A stretch of DNA of 64,000 bases. Source: Otis tarda. Its lineage: Eukaryota > Chordata > Aves > Otidiformes > Otididae. Position 1 is the first letter of the stretch; each line of letters opens with the position of its first letter. The notes under the pieces were generated by a model, which was not told the origin of the DNA, ran no database searches, and worked only from the letters and a program-made list of their open reading frames with translations. Position numbers and translations under genes: made by a program. The stretch is taken from contig CM048560.1 in assembly GCA_026413225.1 (NCBI GenBank), positions 10,558,001 to 10,622,000 on the forward strand, read 5' to 3'. Of the stretch, positions 24,401-35,459 are shown piece by piece.

Positions 24401-26511
24401 TGTGTCTATTTGAAATGCTTAATGGCTAAAGAGCGTATAATACAAGTGGCTCTGACGTTTGGAAAGCAGTTTTTAGTGAAGATAGCAAAAGGGGATGCTG
24501 GTAGGATGAAGGGGATAAACTTTACAAAATAATGACTTTCATGAACTTAGTAAATCTTTTTGTGAGAGGGGGATTTGGAAACACGAGTTACATACTTTCA
24601 GTGTTGTAGTTTTTATGCATTATGAGCCAGAGCTGATTTATTTTTAAATGGTGTCTTTTTAAGCAATTTTTTTTAGTTCTTGCCTTGTATTTTAGGGCTA
24701 AAACACAAATAATTTCAGTGGGTCAAAAAGTGCAGTATTAGTCCTGAGCACATACATAGTTAGGGGCATTTGGCAATTGTTGTGGAATGGAATTTTTGTA
24801 AATATGTTCTGAAGAATATGTGTGAATTCAGCCCAAAGGTTTAACTGTGCGGAAGTTTCCAGCGTAGCATTAGTTTTTCCATTTCAGATACCTGACCCAG
24901 GGAAATCTTGTCTGTCTTGTGAGGGAAATGTAAGCGGGCATCTTCTGCCCACTACAGCATAGCCTTTACAACTGGGTCAAAGTTTTGCAATTATTATTTA
25001 AAAGAACATATTTGGGAAGACTTTTCTATGTCTTATTTCCGTCTGTTTCCCCACACAAATGATCTCTCCTATCTTTCTCTTGCTTTGTTTAACCAGATAT
25101 TTTAATCTGGTTTTATAAAACAGCGGGATTCATTATTCCACTTTACTAATATTAGTTTTATGAATGCTCTGCAAGGTATATCACGTAGTAATTCTGCAAA
25201 AGCCTTTGCATGTTCCTTTTCCTGATGAGCAAGATTGCATCTATCTTCCTATTAATTAAATCAGAATTAATATACAGATTCACTGAAAGTAGTGAAAGAT
25301 GCATCACTAATGTGGACACCAACCATTAAAGTGCTAGATATCCCGGATGTGTTAACTTCAATAAATATTTGGAATATTTCCTTTTTGTCATGACAGGAAG
25401 TGCAGATTGGCAGGGCATGTGTGTCAGGGGAATGCTTACAATAAAATTATACACCTGTTGCCATGCAAAAGTTGTGATCACTATTGATGTTATATGCTGT
25501 GTCAATCTGTGCTGCTCATGATTTTCTGAACATATACATGGGTGGCTGGAAGAGCACACTTCTAGACCAGATCTGAATGTAAATAGGCATAGCACCATTG
25601 GGGCATCTTTATCTGTTGGGTGGACGGTTGGATTAGAAAGAGCACGAAACTGTTTCACAATGTTTCAGCTCACTAGATAGACGTTCATTAGAAGTGTAAA
25701 AATACTACAATTTCTGATGGTTTCTTTCTGCTGCTAGTGATGCATCTCTTAAAACAAGCAGTAAAAATGCTTGTTTGTGATTGAATCTGTAGATTTCAGA
25801 TGTGCAAATTAACTCTTGGAATACAGCAGCCTTGGACGCTAATGTGTCAAGAGGAAAAGATTTGATTGATTCTCACGTAGTTTCTTCCCTGTGACTAGTG
25901 TAGCAGCATGTCGTGAAATAGCTGGCATAATGCATTGCAGAGCACGTTCCATTTCAGGGATGCTTAAAGTCTCTGTCCGTGTGTCAGATTGTGAAGTGCT
26001 TTGAGATCTAACCCACTAGAAATGATGATGATTTTGCAGGAAGCGGTATGATAAAGCTGAGTCGGAGTACGTGGCAGCCAAGCTGGATCTGCAACACAAG
26101 ACGGAGATTAAGGAGCACCTTACAGAGCACCTGTGCACGATCATACAGCAGAACGAACTCCGCAAGGCCAGGAAGCTGGAGGAGTTAATGAAGCAGCTGG
26201 AAGTGGAGGCAGATGAGGAAAATCTGGAACTTGAGATAGAGGTGGAGCGGATACTACAGCAGCAGGAGGCAGAAGCAGGGAGACAAGCCAACCAGTCACA
26301 CAATCATGCTGGGACAGCTAAGGAAAACCCCACTCCCAGTGTTACGACACGGGAGAGTGAGCATGCTAACCATGCTGTCGCTTCTGCTGCTCTTTCTGAA
26401 CAGTCGTTTCAGTCTGAAAACTCCAGCACCAAATCCCTCTCCAGTATGGACAGCCAAACTCAAGCGGTAAATGTGACTCCAGGAACCTCCCCAGCTTGTT
26501 CTGGTACATGA
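18289..26511 (+). CDS. GORAB: GORAB, golgin RAB6-interacting protein (complete, 5 coding exons)
   Basis: Five coding exons (18289-18352, 19203-19555, 21367-21464, 23282-23422, 26040-26511) join in frame to 375 residues plus TGA. All introns are GT-AG. The product matches my memory of mammalian GORAB (SCYL1BP1/NTKL-BP1). The N-terminus reads [11 protein letters not shown], the exon 2-3 junction reads KKKVELLEKSRWE, and exon 4 carries [20 protein letters not shown]. Residues about 140-300 are highly charged and predicted coiled coil. Residues 22-139 and 300-375 are low-complexity, rich in Ser, Thr, Gln and Pro, and poorly conserved. Known of the family: a trans-Golgi golgin that binds RAB6 and ARF5, supports COPI retrograde traffic, and is mutated in human gerodermia osteodysplastica. 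The start is the ATG at 18289 (context GCGCCATGG). The human reference protein has about 25 extra N-terminal residues whose equivalent is not apparent here. No breaks are seen. PRRX1 follows about 26 kb downstream on the same strand, as in mammals. Confidence 0.96.
19203..19555 (+). CDS. GORAB: GORAB coding exon 2
   Basis: Acceptor ttgatag|ATTTG; donor TTGTTA|gtaagt; phase 1 in, phase 0 out. Encodes residues 22-139. The basic stretch [21 protein letters not shown] aligns with the human KSRQQLQREKALVEQSQKLGL segment. The remainder is a fast-evolving Gln/Pro/Ser-rich linker ending [10 protein letters not shown]. The acceptor has only a weak pyrimidine tract. Confidence 0.92.
19934..20150. mobile_element. 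Possible hAT-type DNA transposon relic
   Basis: CAGGGGTCAGCAGCTTTCAAAGTGTGGTGTGCC resembles the terminal repeat of reptilian non-autonomous hAT elements (CAGGGGT..GCA.CTTT...GTGTGCC); the longest exact stretch is short. A second ...AGGTGTGCCTTGAG at about 20,130-20,145 could be the decayed other end. It lies in GORAB intron 2. No coding capacity and no clear 8-bp target duplication. Confidence 0.3.
21367..21464 (+). CDS. GORAB: GORAB coding exon 3
   Basis: Acceptor gcag|GAGAAATC; donor GAG AG|gtaagg; phase 0 in, phase 2 out. Encodes [19 protein letters not shown] and on through [13 protein letters not shown], the start of the charged helical region. It is nearly identical to mammals. An AG 4 bases upstream (21361-21362) would shift the frame and is not the site. 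Confidence 0.94.
23239..23266 (+). repeat. A18-G-A9 run at GORAB exon 4 acceptor
   Basis: Purine run ending 15 bases before exon 4. It replaces most of the usual polypyrimidine and branch-point zone. Confidence 0.85.
23282..23422 (+). CDS. GORAB: GORAB coding exon 4
   Basis: Acceptor ccttttgcag|ATCC; donor GCCCG|gtaagt; phase 2 in and out. Encodes residues 172-219, including [20 protein letters not shown], the most conserved part of the family. An A18-G-A9 run lies immediately upstream, leaving only about 12 bases of pyrimidine tract. Confidence 0.95.
24000..24330. promoter_or_regulatory. CNE-like AT-rich block in GORAB intron 4
   Basis: AT-rich, non-repetitive, with GTAAACATGGTAATTAG (forkhead-like plus homeodomain-like sites), GTAATTATAATTTG and AACCACA. 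Intron 4 (23,423-26,039) is the longest GORAB intron and is AT-rich nearly throughout. Confidence 0.3.
25000..25330. promoter_or_regulatory. CNE-like block with perfect palindrome in GORAB intron 4
   Basis: AT-rich with an 8-bp perfect inverted repeat AACCAGAT..ATCTGGTT (25091-25112, 6-base loop), TATTAATTAAATCAGAATTAA and TTTATGAATGC. Inferred only from composition and motifs. Confidence 0.25.
25985..26012 (+). repeat. MIR/L2-type tail relic just upstream of GORAB exon 5
   Basis: TTGTGAAGTGCTTTGAGATC matches the shared 3' tail of MIR-like SINEs and their LINE partners (GTAAAGCGCTTTGAGATC). It ends about 30 bases before the exon 5 acceptor. Confidence 0.4.
26040..26511 (+). CDS. GORAB: GORAB coding exon 5 with stop codon
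   Basis: Acceptor attttgcag|GAAGCGG; completes split Arg219. Encodes residues 220-375. The first 80 residues are coiled coil, including [17 protein letters not shown] and [14 protein letters not shown]. They are followed by a Ser/Thr-rich tail ending SPACSGT and TGA at 26509-26511. The tail diverges strongly from mammals, as expected for this family. Confidence 0.95.
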
Positions 26512-27815
26512 CTACTATGTTCACATAAGCCAGCCAGTTACGGATTATATACTCTGCGGGCTTGTGTGCTGTATGTTACATTTGGGTTTCTGCCGTGCCA
26601 GTAATACGCACTTCATTTCTCTTTTCCTTTTAATATTGTTTTCAAATTTTAGAAGCTCTTTTTTTCACAAGACTCTCATTTGGGGTTCACCATCTGTCTT
26701 CATCATTCCGGTTTAAGTTCATGTTCTAATGCCCAGCTTTTCATGGAGCTTTGTATCCTCCTGAAACAGGATATTTGGAAGCGAACAGTAGGGTTTTTCT
26801 GAAGGCTTTCAGCATATTGATGTCACAGATACCTGCTGCCAGCAGTGTGCAGGAGATAACATATCTACAAGAGGAAACATCGCAACTTGTGCTGCTTCTG
26901 AACTCATTCTGTCCCCTGACAACTGTGATAGGGTGTTTGTCTTCCTTTGTATGCGTAAGGGATTAGTTTTCAACGGTTTTTAATCCTGTGAAACCCAAGG
27001 GCTTACTTTAATTATCTTTGTAGCTGATACTCTTTCCTGTGCCTGATTTAAAGGAAATGCGCGTATTGAGGCAAATTGCGAAGTCGGTTGTAATATTTCC
27101 CATTTATCACTTTGCCTATTTCTTGCAGATCATGCTAGATCACACAAAGCTGTATATTGATAACATTATTATCTATGAAATCACAGCAGCTATGATTGAA
27201 CAAAAATGACGCATTACAGTTTAAGACATTGCAGAATATGTGATGCAGAAGTAGAAACACGTGAAAGAGACTGTGTTACAATTAAAGCTGTTCCATTACA
27301 GACATTTTTCTCTATTGTAGTTGCCTTAAAGTTCCAGTAATTAGCTAAGGATCTTGTAATGAATAATCCCCACTGTATATTGGAAGTGAGCCGATTTTCC
27401 TATAATATTCAATGCATTTTTCTTGCCTGAAGAGTGGGTTTGTACCCCACAAGAAGTTCAGCTGTTCTGCTCTGTTGCTGTTGAAAGGCTTTAAAAAGCT
27501 ATTCCAGGTGGAGAAAGTCTCGGGAATTAAAACAGAGGATGTAGGAAAAAGTCCCATAGATGATGCAGCTGCAAACCGTGGGGACAGTGTTCGTAGCTCT
27601 CCGCTTTGTAGCAGACGGAGGCTGCTTTGTTGTGGAAACGGTTTCTGTAATACCTGACCTGAACGGGTCAGTCGGAGTTTATGGATGAGTTACTGAATGA
27701 CACTGTCAAGTATATAAATGGGACACTGATTGTCTCTATGGCTTTAATAGTGGAAAAACATGTCACTACATTTCATTTTTATTTTATTAATAAATCAGTG
27801 CATCTTCTACACAGC
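26512..27815 (+). other. GORAB: GORAB 3' UTR (inferred)
   Basis: Non-coding sequence after the GORAB stop, moderately AT-rich. A canonical AATAAA lies at 27789-27794, followed within 20-45 bases by a GT-rich stretch (cagcgtgtttactttcagttg cut at about 27,815), a good cleavage context. An ATTAAA at 27281-27286 could give a shorter form. No other canonical signal lies between them. Confidence 0.55.
27789..27794 (+). terminator. GORAB: Probable GORAB poly(A) signal AATAAA
   Basis: First canonical hexamer after the stop codon, on the sense strand, with GT-rich downstream sequence. Confidence 0.55.
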
Positions 27816-30800
27816 GTGTTTACTTTCAGTTGTGATATCTGATACTAATACACATATCCAAGACTGGTTTTCCACAGGAGGTGATAAATGACAGTATCAG
27901 ATAAGTCCTTTGGCAACTTTCTGCTTTGTGAAAGTAAAACCTCAAAAAAGGCTGTTCCAAAATACGAAAAGTTCTGAAGCAAAGACATGGCAGGATACGG
28001 CTTGGCAGGAATCTTTTCAACTAATGGTGGCCCATGGCAACAGTGCAAAATCTCTTCTGGTGCTTCCCATACACGGGAGAAAGAGGGATAAATGTTTCTT
28101 TGAGAAGCCGCTCATAATCAGGGCTGATTGAAGTTAGAAAACTCCAAAGTAACATTTGAGATACGTATGAAGCATTGCTCTGTTGTTGCTGATACACTAC
28201 ATTCCCTGTTGTTTTGCTGGAAGACTTGGCCTAAAAGTGGAAGATTTGATTGTGTTGTGAGAAAATTGTGACTGACTTCCTTTGCTCTGTCTGCAGATGC
28301 AGAACAGCTTGTAGCAACCTGATTATGGTTTTCAAAACTGGATACCAGTAAGTGCAATAATAATTTAATTGTACCATTCTTGTTTCCATCCTCTACAGCT
28401 GTCCCCAGTTGCTCCTCAAGAGAATCTAAGTCCTAGTGGATAGGTCTGTTCCTCATTACAGTTGTATTCAGCTCATCAGGGGACCTACGGAAGAGCCTCT
28501 AACAGAAGAATTGAATTGTAATGCTATTTACAGGAAGCACATGCATACGATTTTGTATCTAATCTGTGGTTCTCTAGTAGGCTGAGATGTGGTTGAAATA
28601 GGCCTACTGATTGCACCTTGTTGTTACAGATAAGATTATTGTTTGAACTCAAACCAAAAGAGACAAAAAACTGTAAGTCCAAAGATCTTTTAGACAACTA
28701 CTTAGTGAGTTTCCTCTAAGGGAATATGTTTACATCTAACAAAATTACTTAGCTGAAAAATTCTTGTGTGCCGTCCTGATAGTGCTGGCGCTGTTTCTGC
28801 CTGACAGGGAAGATGCTATTGTTAGAATCAGCAGTTTCTGTTCTCTTACAAGTCCCTCATCGAAGTTCTGGCTGGTTCTGTCTGTCTTTAACTTCTGAGC
28901 TTGCAAAATGAAGTGAACTGGCTGGCAGCCACATGAAACAGCCGTATGAAATAACAATAGGCAGCCTAGCATTTGGTCGCTCTCTCTAGACAGGGAGCTC
29001 AAGAGTTAAATCGTTTGATCTGAGTTATGAAGCCTTTCTCTGACGTGTGATATAAACCACTACCATGGTGTCAGTTCCACTTTGGAAGTTTGCAAATGTT
29101 TTGATGGGTGCCAGTGTGCCGGTTTAACATTCCCCCTATGCCGGAGCCAGGCAGTCCGGTCATAATTGTAACAACATGTGTGTTGGTCAGAAATGCCAGG
29201 AGATGATTTTGGTGCAAAAAAAGGGTTGAGTTTTTTTCCTTATTTTTCCTTTAAGGAAAGAGAACAGTTGGAACTGAGGCTCTTCAAGCAAATGCCATTT
29301 CTGCCTTTGTAGTAGTTGGTAGTTGATGCATCTGATGCTGTTTGGCTCTGTTGTCACTGGAGTATGTTGAAGGCAGGTGCACTGTTCACTCAGGAAGGGT
29401 GGTGTATCTTCAGAAAAATTGAAAAACTAAAAGTTCAGCGTAAATCAGGAATGGGTCAGGTGGGTAGATTTTTAAGTGAAGGCCTCTTGCAGGTAGAGGT
29501 AGAAGTCTGAATGTGAAGCGTGCTGGAGTTGAACACCCGTGGCAGGGAAAACAGGGCAATGCATGAAATCTGACAGTAATGCTGCAGGGCTCATCACAGG
29601 GAACTTGTGTTCTCCTGTGGCAATTTACCCATTTCTGTGTTGGGCCACCGCATTACCATTGTGGGAAGAAGTGGAAAACATCAACAGGTACCACTGTGAG
29701 AATGTTACAAAGCACAATATAATTGCCCGTGTTGCAGTTTGGCCAGGATGTCGGGATTAACACTCCCTTCTCTGTCAAGAAATGTTTAAATGAGCACAGA
29801 TGGTCATGGCTCAGCCTGAGGTTCCCATGGACATCTAGTGCATGGTGTAAAACCCTTGGACAGTCCCCAATCTGATTGTATATCCAGCCAGCTGAAGTTG
29901 GGCTCTCAAGAGGTTTCGGCTTAGGGTAGCTGTCTGGGGAGAGACTCAAGTTCTCTGTCAGCCATTCTTCTTCCTAATACCTTCTGTGATGCAGTGGAGT
30001 CTTCCCTTTGAGCTGAATCCCATCTAAGCAGAATGAGGAAAAACTAGTAGGAGTGAGAAGTAGTGACTGGCCTAGTGGCTGGTAGTACGGTGTTTCCTGA
30101 CCAGTCGTATTAAGAACATGCTAGCAAGGATTGCTTATGGGAAAGTTATCCTATTCTGGGGAAGCTCTGGAGCCAAAGGAAGGGGCAGAGCACTATCGAA
30201 TTGCCTCCCATACTGGGATTCCCTCTGTTCTGCATTTTCTGCTTAGGACAGTAGGATCTAGAGACTTTCTGTTCCTAACACCCTTTTATCAAGGTTCAAA
30301 CTTGGATCAAAAGCCCTGTGATATGGATTGTCCCAGTCTGAGGCCTGGTACTTTACCAGATGCCCCTTGTTTTGGGATCTTTGAACACCTGTGGGTCCTG
30401 GACTGAGTTTTGTACTTTTATGTGATTCTGTGTAGACATAGTGTCTTGAGTCTCTATGCTCTGCTCTTATGCATGCCATAGCTGTGTATAAGGGTTCATG
30501 CAGTTGCTGAGAGGTAGGTGAAATTTTTCTGCAGGCCTGATCCAACTCAGAAGTCGTATGTTCAACACCTTGGTATTATATCGTGATCCCTTTTTTAATT
30601 CTGTGTATATAAGCAGGTGTGGTGCGCAAGAGACAAAGGGTTTTGCCAGTGGCAATGCAAACAGGGTGTAAAGATGTGGGCTGGTATAATAAAAACCACA
30701 TGCTTGTTAAGTGCCCTATTTAGGCTTGTCTGCATGGTCCTATTAAAGCCAGTGTTGGCTCCTTTGATGGGGCACGAGACTGGTTTCCTTCATCATTTCC

Positions 30801-33800
30801 CCTGATTTATGTCCCAGCAGCAAACTTGTACGTCAGTGGGGAAAGACCAAGTAACGAGAGACGTTAGCCAAGCCTCACCCTGTCAGCATGATGGGATATC
30901 AGATCCTTCAAATCCTTCCCTTTGGCAGCCTGTTAGTTACAGGGTTTAAATCATGCCTTTTAAGACACAGGTAGAGACACTAAAAAGCTTGGGCCTTTCT
31001 GAATTAGGGCCTGGATTGTGTAGTTAGAGTCATTTTCTCAATTAACTAAACATAAATCAGTATAACGAGGCGCTTGGGAGCACTGGGCAGGTTTAGTACC
31101 TTGTCTCTCCTGCCTCTGTCCATACCAGTCCCACCTGCTTGTTTGGCTGATTGGCCAGTGATTTTATTTTTCCACACTGCTAGAGCTGAGTAGTGGGTTT
31201 TAATGTCTGAACTCGTTTTCACACCTAGCACATGTGTGCGAGAGGTGAGAACTGGGAGAAATTGCTCTTATGCTGTAAGTAAAGCAGCCCTCATGCATGA
31301 CAGAGATCTGGCGGTCTCAGCACCATCTTTCAGAGGATGGGGACAGTGTCCTATTGAATAAGCAGCGATGGGTAGTGGCATGAGTGCAGAAAATCCAGTG
31401 GCAGCAGGGATGACATTTGATGTGATATCAGACTGGAAAGCATGTTTGTACGCTGCGTTTGCACTCTAGAGCTGGGTAGCCAAACCATGACGCCCTTTTC
31501 CAAGGCTACAGTGTGTAAGGGCTGTGCTGTTCTCTGGAAAACTGCTGGATAATTGAGATAGGACAAGTTGCCCTGCAAGCCCAGTTCAGCCCAGTCCTCT
31601 GGTGGAGCACTAGGATCCATTTGAGCAGGTGGTAAGAGAAAAGCTTGGAGGTTCCTCACAGCAAAGAATGAAACCCCAAGAACTGGAATAACCCATTTTG
31701 TGCCTTGTGATCCCTTTGGAGTGGATATAAATCATCCAGTGTGAAAGCTGCAGGGCTAGGGACACTTCTTCCGTCTCTTGCCTCTTGAAGAATGGGAGAG
31801 GATGTGGAAGGATGGCTGAATGAAGGAACAGAATCGCTGTTCAACCAGACCATGCATGGGCTCTAGCCGTGGCCTTCCCTGAGTCTGGTTTTGAGGGTTG
31901 GAGCTAAGTAAGACAAAAACACCCAAACCAACCTTAATTACTCTGTGAGCAATAAAAGTGAAACATGGGCCATAAATAAATCCCTGAATGACGTGCCTCT
32001 TTAACTTTCCCTATGCTGGGTTTCTTGCTTTTCTCTGAAGCAGTTGTCAGTGCTGGTGACGTATCTGAACATAAGGTCATCTGGTGTGATCTCCTCATGT
32101 TCTTGCTATCAGTGCTGAAACTGACCCTTCAGATGTCTCTCTGTCATTTCTTTTCTCTGCAGTGAGCAGTAATGGGTCTTTGTTCTGGTTTGTTGGCATT
32201 CCCTGATGATGCAGGGCCAAATTGAGCCCAAGATCTCAGTCTGTTCATTCATTGGGAAGGCATTGCTCTGAACGTGTTGTGGTTTGGGAACTCTCAAACA
32301 AATGCTGTGATTGGTTTATAACTGAACAGCAGCAGTCAAGGTCTCACTGACATGCATCAGGAGCAGCTCCAAATGCGTAATTGCTGATCTCTTGTTGCTT
32401 CTGCATTACTACCTAAATGTCCTGAAGGAGACCATTGAGTTATTTCACATACACAGCTTCCTCATTCAAAGAGCCAGTAAAGGAGGTAGTAGAACAAAGG
32501 ACAGAGTCACTACATGAATATGTGGTCACCGTGTAGCTAAAGGGCAGCTGACCTTCTTGATCATTGCCTTCACATGTCCTCAGGACAACTGAAGGGATGG
32601 AGATTCCCTAGGAGTCATTCCTAGGCAGCAGGTAACAGCAACTCACTGTTGGTGTGACTCCTTCACCAAAGGATGGAGCTAGGTATCCTGTAGATGGTCT
32701 CTCAGCAAGCCATTCTTGTTTCCATATGGAAGGGTAACTCTTTGCACTACCACAGCCTTAGGAGGTCATGAGCTATCAGTTCAGCAAAGGTACCCCACTA
32801 GAAGTGTTGGCTGCATGTGGTATGGCTGAAGAGTCACAAACTGCCTATCCCTCAGATTGTTAGTTTGGGCAAGAAACTCTGTAAACTCACGGAGACCCAT
32901 ACTGTGAGCCTGTGCTGAAATCTGGGCTGAGTATACTCACTGCCTTTGCAACATGAGCTAGGTAGAGTGAAACAGCTGTGTCTTTGCAGGCTCAAGTCAC
33001 GTTTCCCATTCCAATGTAGACAGATCCTCTGTCCAAGGAGGGGTTATTCCAATTCAGATGTCTTCTTCAAAGTTTCCCAGTTTGAATCTGGATTGGGTTT
33101 CTGAATATCACCCAAAACCCTGTGTCATGTTCTGAGTATTTCTGTGGCTGTTTAGGTGATGACTCTTGTGGCTGATTGTGCATATTTCATTGCCTGTAGT
33201 GCTGGTGATGTCCTAGAGGCTGTGTCTCTGGCTTCACCATCCTGTGAGCTGCAGCTGGTCTCACGTTTTGGTGGCTGGCTTCATAGCAGAGAAGACTATA
33301 CTATTTGGCATGAGGATGTGCTCACAAAGAACTAGGTCCATTCCAGCATTTTTCTAACATCCTTCTCTGATCCTCCAAGAAGAACATCTTGTAGCTGTTT
33401 TAAAAAGTCATGCCTGGTTCTCTGCAGGATTTTCTTCTTGCTTCCAGAACTGTTTTTTCCCCATCTGCTAAAATACCAATTGTTTTATTTTCTATGTTCC
33501 TCAAATGAAAATATTTAGCAAGGGACTTTTCTCCATGACATCCCACTGCATCCCTTAACTACTGTGAGTGTTCATCAGTCTCATTGACATTAACCAGTTC
33601 TGCAGGAATCCAGCACTGCCAGGCAAGCAGGCTCCCACTCCTGGACTTGCTCAGCATGTCTGGTGTTGTCAGTGACAGTCCCTCTGATGCTCTCACTGGC
33701 AGAACCTGAGAAGCTACTTTCCTTGGCCTGGCGCTTGCACCAGGTCATGCTTGGACACTCCTGATGCTGCCTTATGGCCTTGACATCCACAAAGCTAAAT

Positions 33801-34370
33801 CTGCGTTTCATAGAGGGGAATCACAGTTTGCTTCCTACCTCCTCTGTCCCAACTGCTCGCATCACTGGAGCCTTTCATTACTCAAATCCTCCCAAGCCAC
33901 CAGTACGTTTTCTCCTTCTGTCCTTCAACCAGTTTCCCTTCCTCCTTCCAGTAGCTGCCGAAAAACTTCCTGGACCCATCTTTCCTGCAGGCTATGCAAA
34001 TAACCAGGACTCCTCAAAGCCATCAGGCAGAGCAGAAGGTGGGTGAGTGGTGGTACTATAAGTCCTTTGAAGGACAGAATTAGAACTCAGTAGGATTAAA
34101 GTCAAGTCCAGTTTCAGAATCGCAGGTCCCTGCTGTTCTTCCTACCTCTTGCAGACTTTGGGGTTATCCACATTCACCATTAGACCCCGAACGCTTGCAC
34201 TCAGAAATCTTTGCTTTCACCTACCGTGTCTGCGACCCCAGAGGTGGCTGTTTTGAGTTGGTCACCTCTGGAGAGGTGACAGAGGATCATTCATCTGGGC
34301 ATTCCTGGAGAGAGAGCAAGAGGGAGACTTCCCGATGGGGGCGAGGCCTGGGGAAAGCATTTGGGATGGC
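27816..34370. other. Gene-free intergenic stretch downstream of GORAB
   Basis: About 6.5 kb of even composition with no supportable exon, RNA gene or identified repeat. It differs from the CNE-rich part that follows by lacking AT-rich site clusters. It may contain very old, unrecognisable repeat sequence. Confidence 0.55.
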
Positions 34371-34374
34371 TGCC

Positions 34375-34560
34375 ATCCACAAACACATCAAACATGCGAA
34401 TGGCTTTTATCAAGAGGCAGTAAAACTTTAATCCAAAGCCCACTTTAATGTATTTGCCACATATTTAAAAGGGAACTGATTTTAGAAATGCTTTCGAGAG
34501 TTTTAAAAATTCTCCTGAACCTGTGTCTTGCAACTCTCTCCACTCTGGAAACCTGATGCT
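34375..34560. promoter_or_regulatory. CNE-like block
   Basis: Contains ACACATCAAACATGCGAATG, CTTTTATCAAGAGG, and ACTTTAAT twice (34,424 and 34,442). TCF/LEF- and HOX-like words are close together, with a sharp change from flanking sequence. Confidence 0.35.
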
Positions 34561-35009
34561 TTTCTTACTGGGATCCCAGATGTTCGGGACTCCCGACTGA
34601 GGACAGAATGAGAACTAAAACCATTTCTAAACTTCTTCTGAAACATGGGCACAAACAGCTTTTTTTTCCTAGCTCTAAACCTCTGTTAAACTGATTTTTT
34701 TTTTTATCACAGACAATGCTTACAGCAAATACGACCTTCTCAGTCAGAAAGTGAAACATCTTCCCATTCAGTTGTCAAAAATCCCTCATTTCCAGCTCAG
34801 TAAGGCTGCAAGACACTGGCCTTTCGACCTGCTGAGGTGCTTGCCTCAGCAAGTCTGGAGCTTTAGGCCATTCTTTTTTTTGCTGGAAGAAATCTACCTT
34901 TAGTGTCAAAAACAGGAGCAATCCCCTGGCAAGATCAGAGGAACTGTAGCCTTTCTCATTTTCTTTCTTTTTTTATTTTTCTGCAGGAGAGTTTAAACAT
35001 CGTTGCTTT

Positions 35010-35200
35010 CATTTGGAAAGGGCGAGTGACTTTCCCATGCCGTAATACCCAGCAAGTGTTGAGAGAATGTGGTTACATAAAACTATATTTTTAATACAAC
35101 CGACAGACTGTCTTGAGAGCTAAGTGTTTTTTGACAGTTTTTATGCACCTGTTAATTCAAAGCTCTTAACATGTGCCAGTTAAAAAGAGCCAGGCACTAA
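35010..35200. promoter_or_regulatory. CNE-like block
   Basis: CATTTGGAAAGGGCGAGTGA, CATGCCGTAATACCCAGC, TTTTTGACAGTTTTTATG (TGACAG, TALE-type site) and CCTGTTAATTC, without repeats. Composition-based call. Confidence 0.3.
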
Positions 35201-35459
35201 AACATCCACCCTGTGGACGGCAGGGGCTCAGCTGCACACCAGAGCACAGGGAATCCATGCAAGGTAGAAACTTGGCTTCACTTCCAGGACCAAGTGGTAC
35301 ACAACTAATTCAACTCAGAGCTTTTGTTTCCCAGCCCTGTTTGGCCTTGAAGATTCCTGCTTCTGCTTTGGAGCTGAAAAACAGCTGACGTTTCTTTGGG
35401 TTTCTTTTGTTTGCTTTTCCCAGCGATTGTAGTTATCCGAAAGGGAAGATGCTAAACAT

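Noticed and set aside
29115-29170. GTGCCGGTTTAACATTCC patch resembling an avian LTR edge
   Set aside because: A single short similarity with no second copy, no internal region and no target duplication.
33590-33811. Minus-strand 73-codon frame beginning MKRRFSFVDVKAI
   Set aside because: Looked gene-like at first, but there is no recognisable family, no flanking exons and no continuation in either direction.
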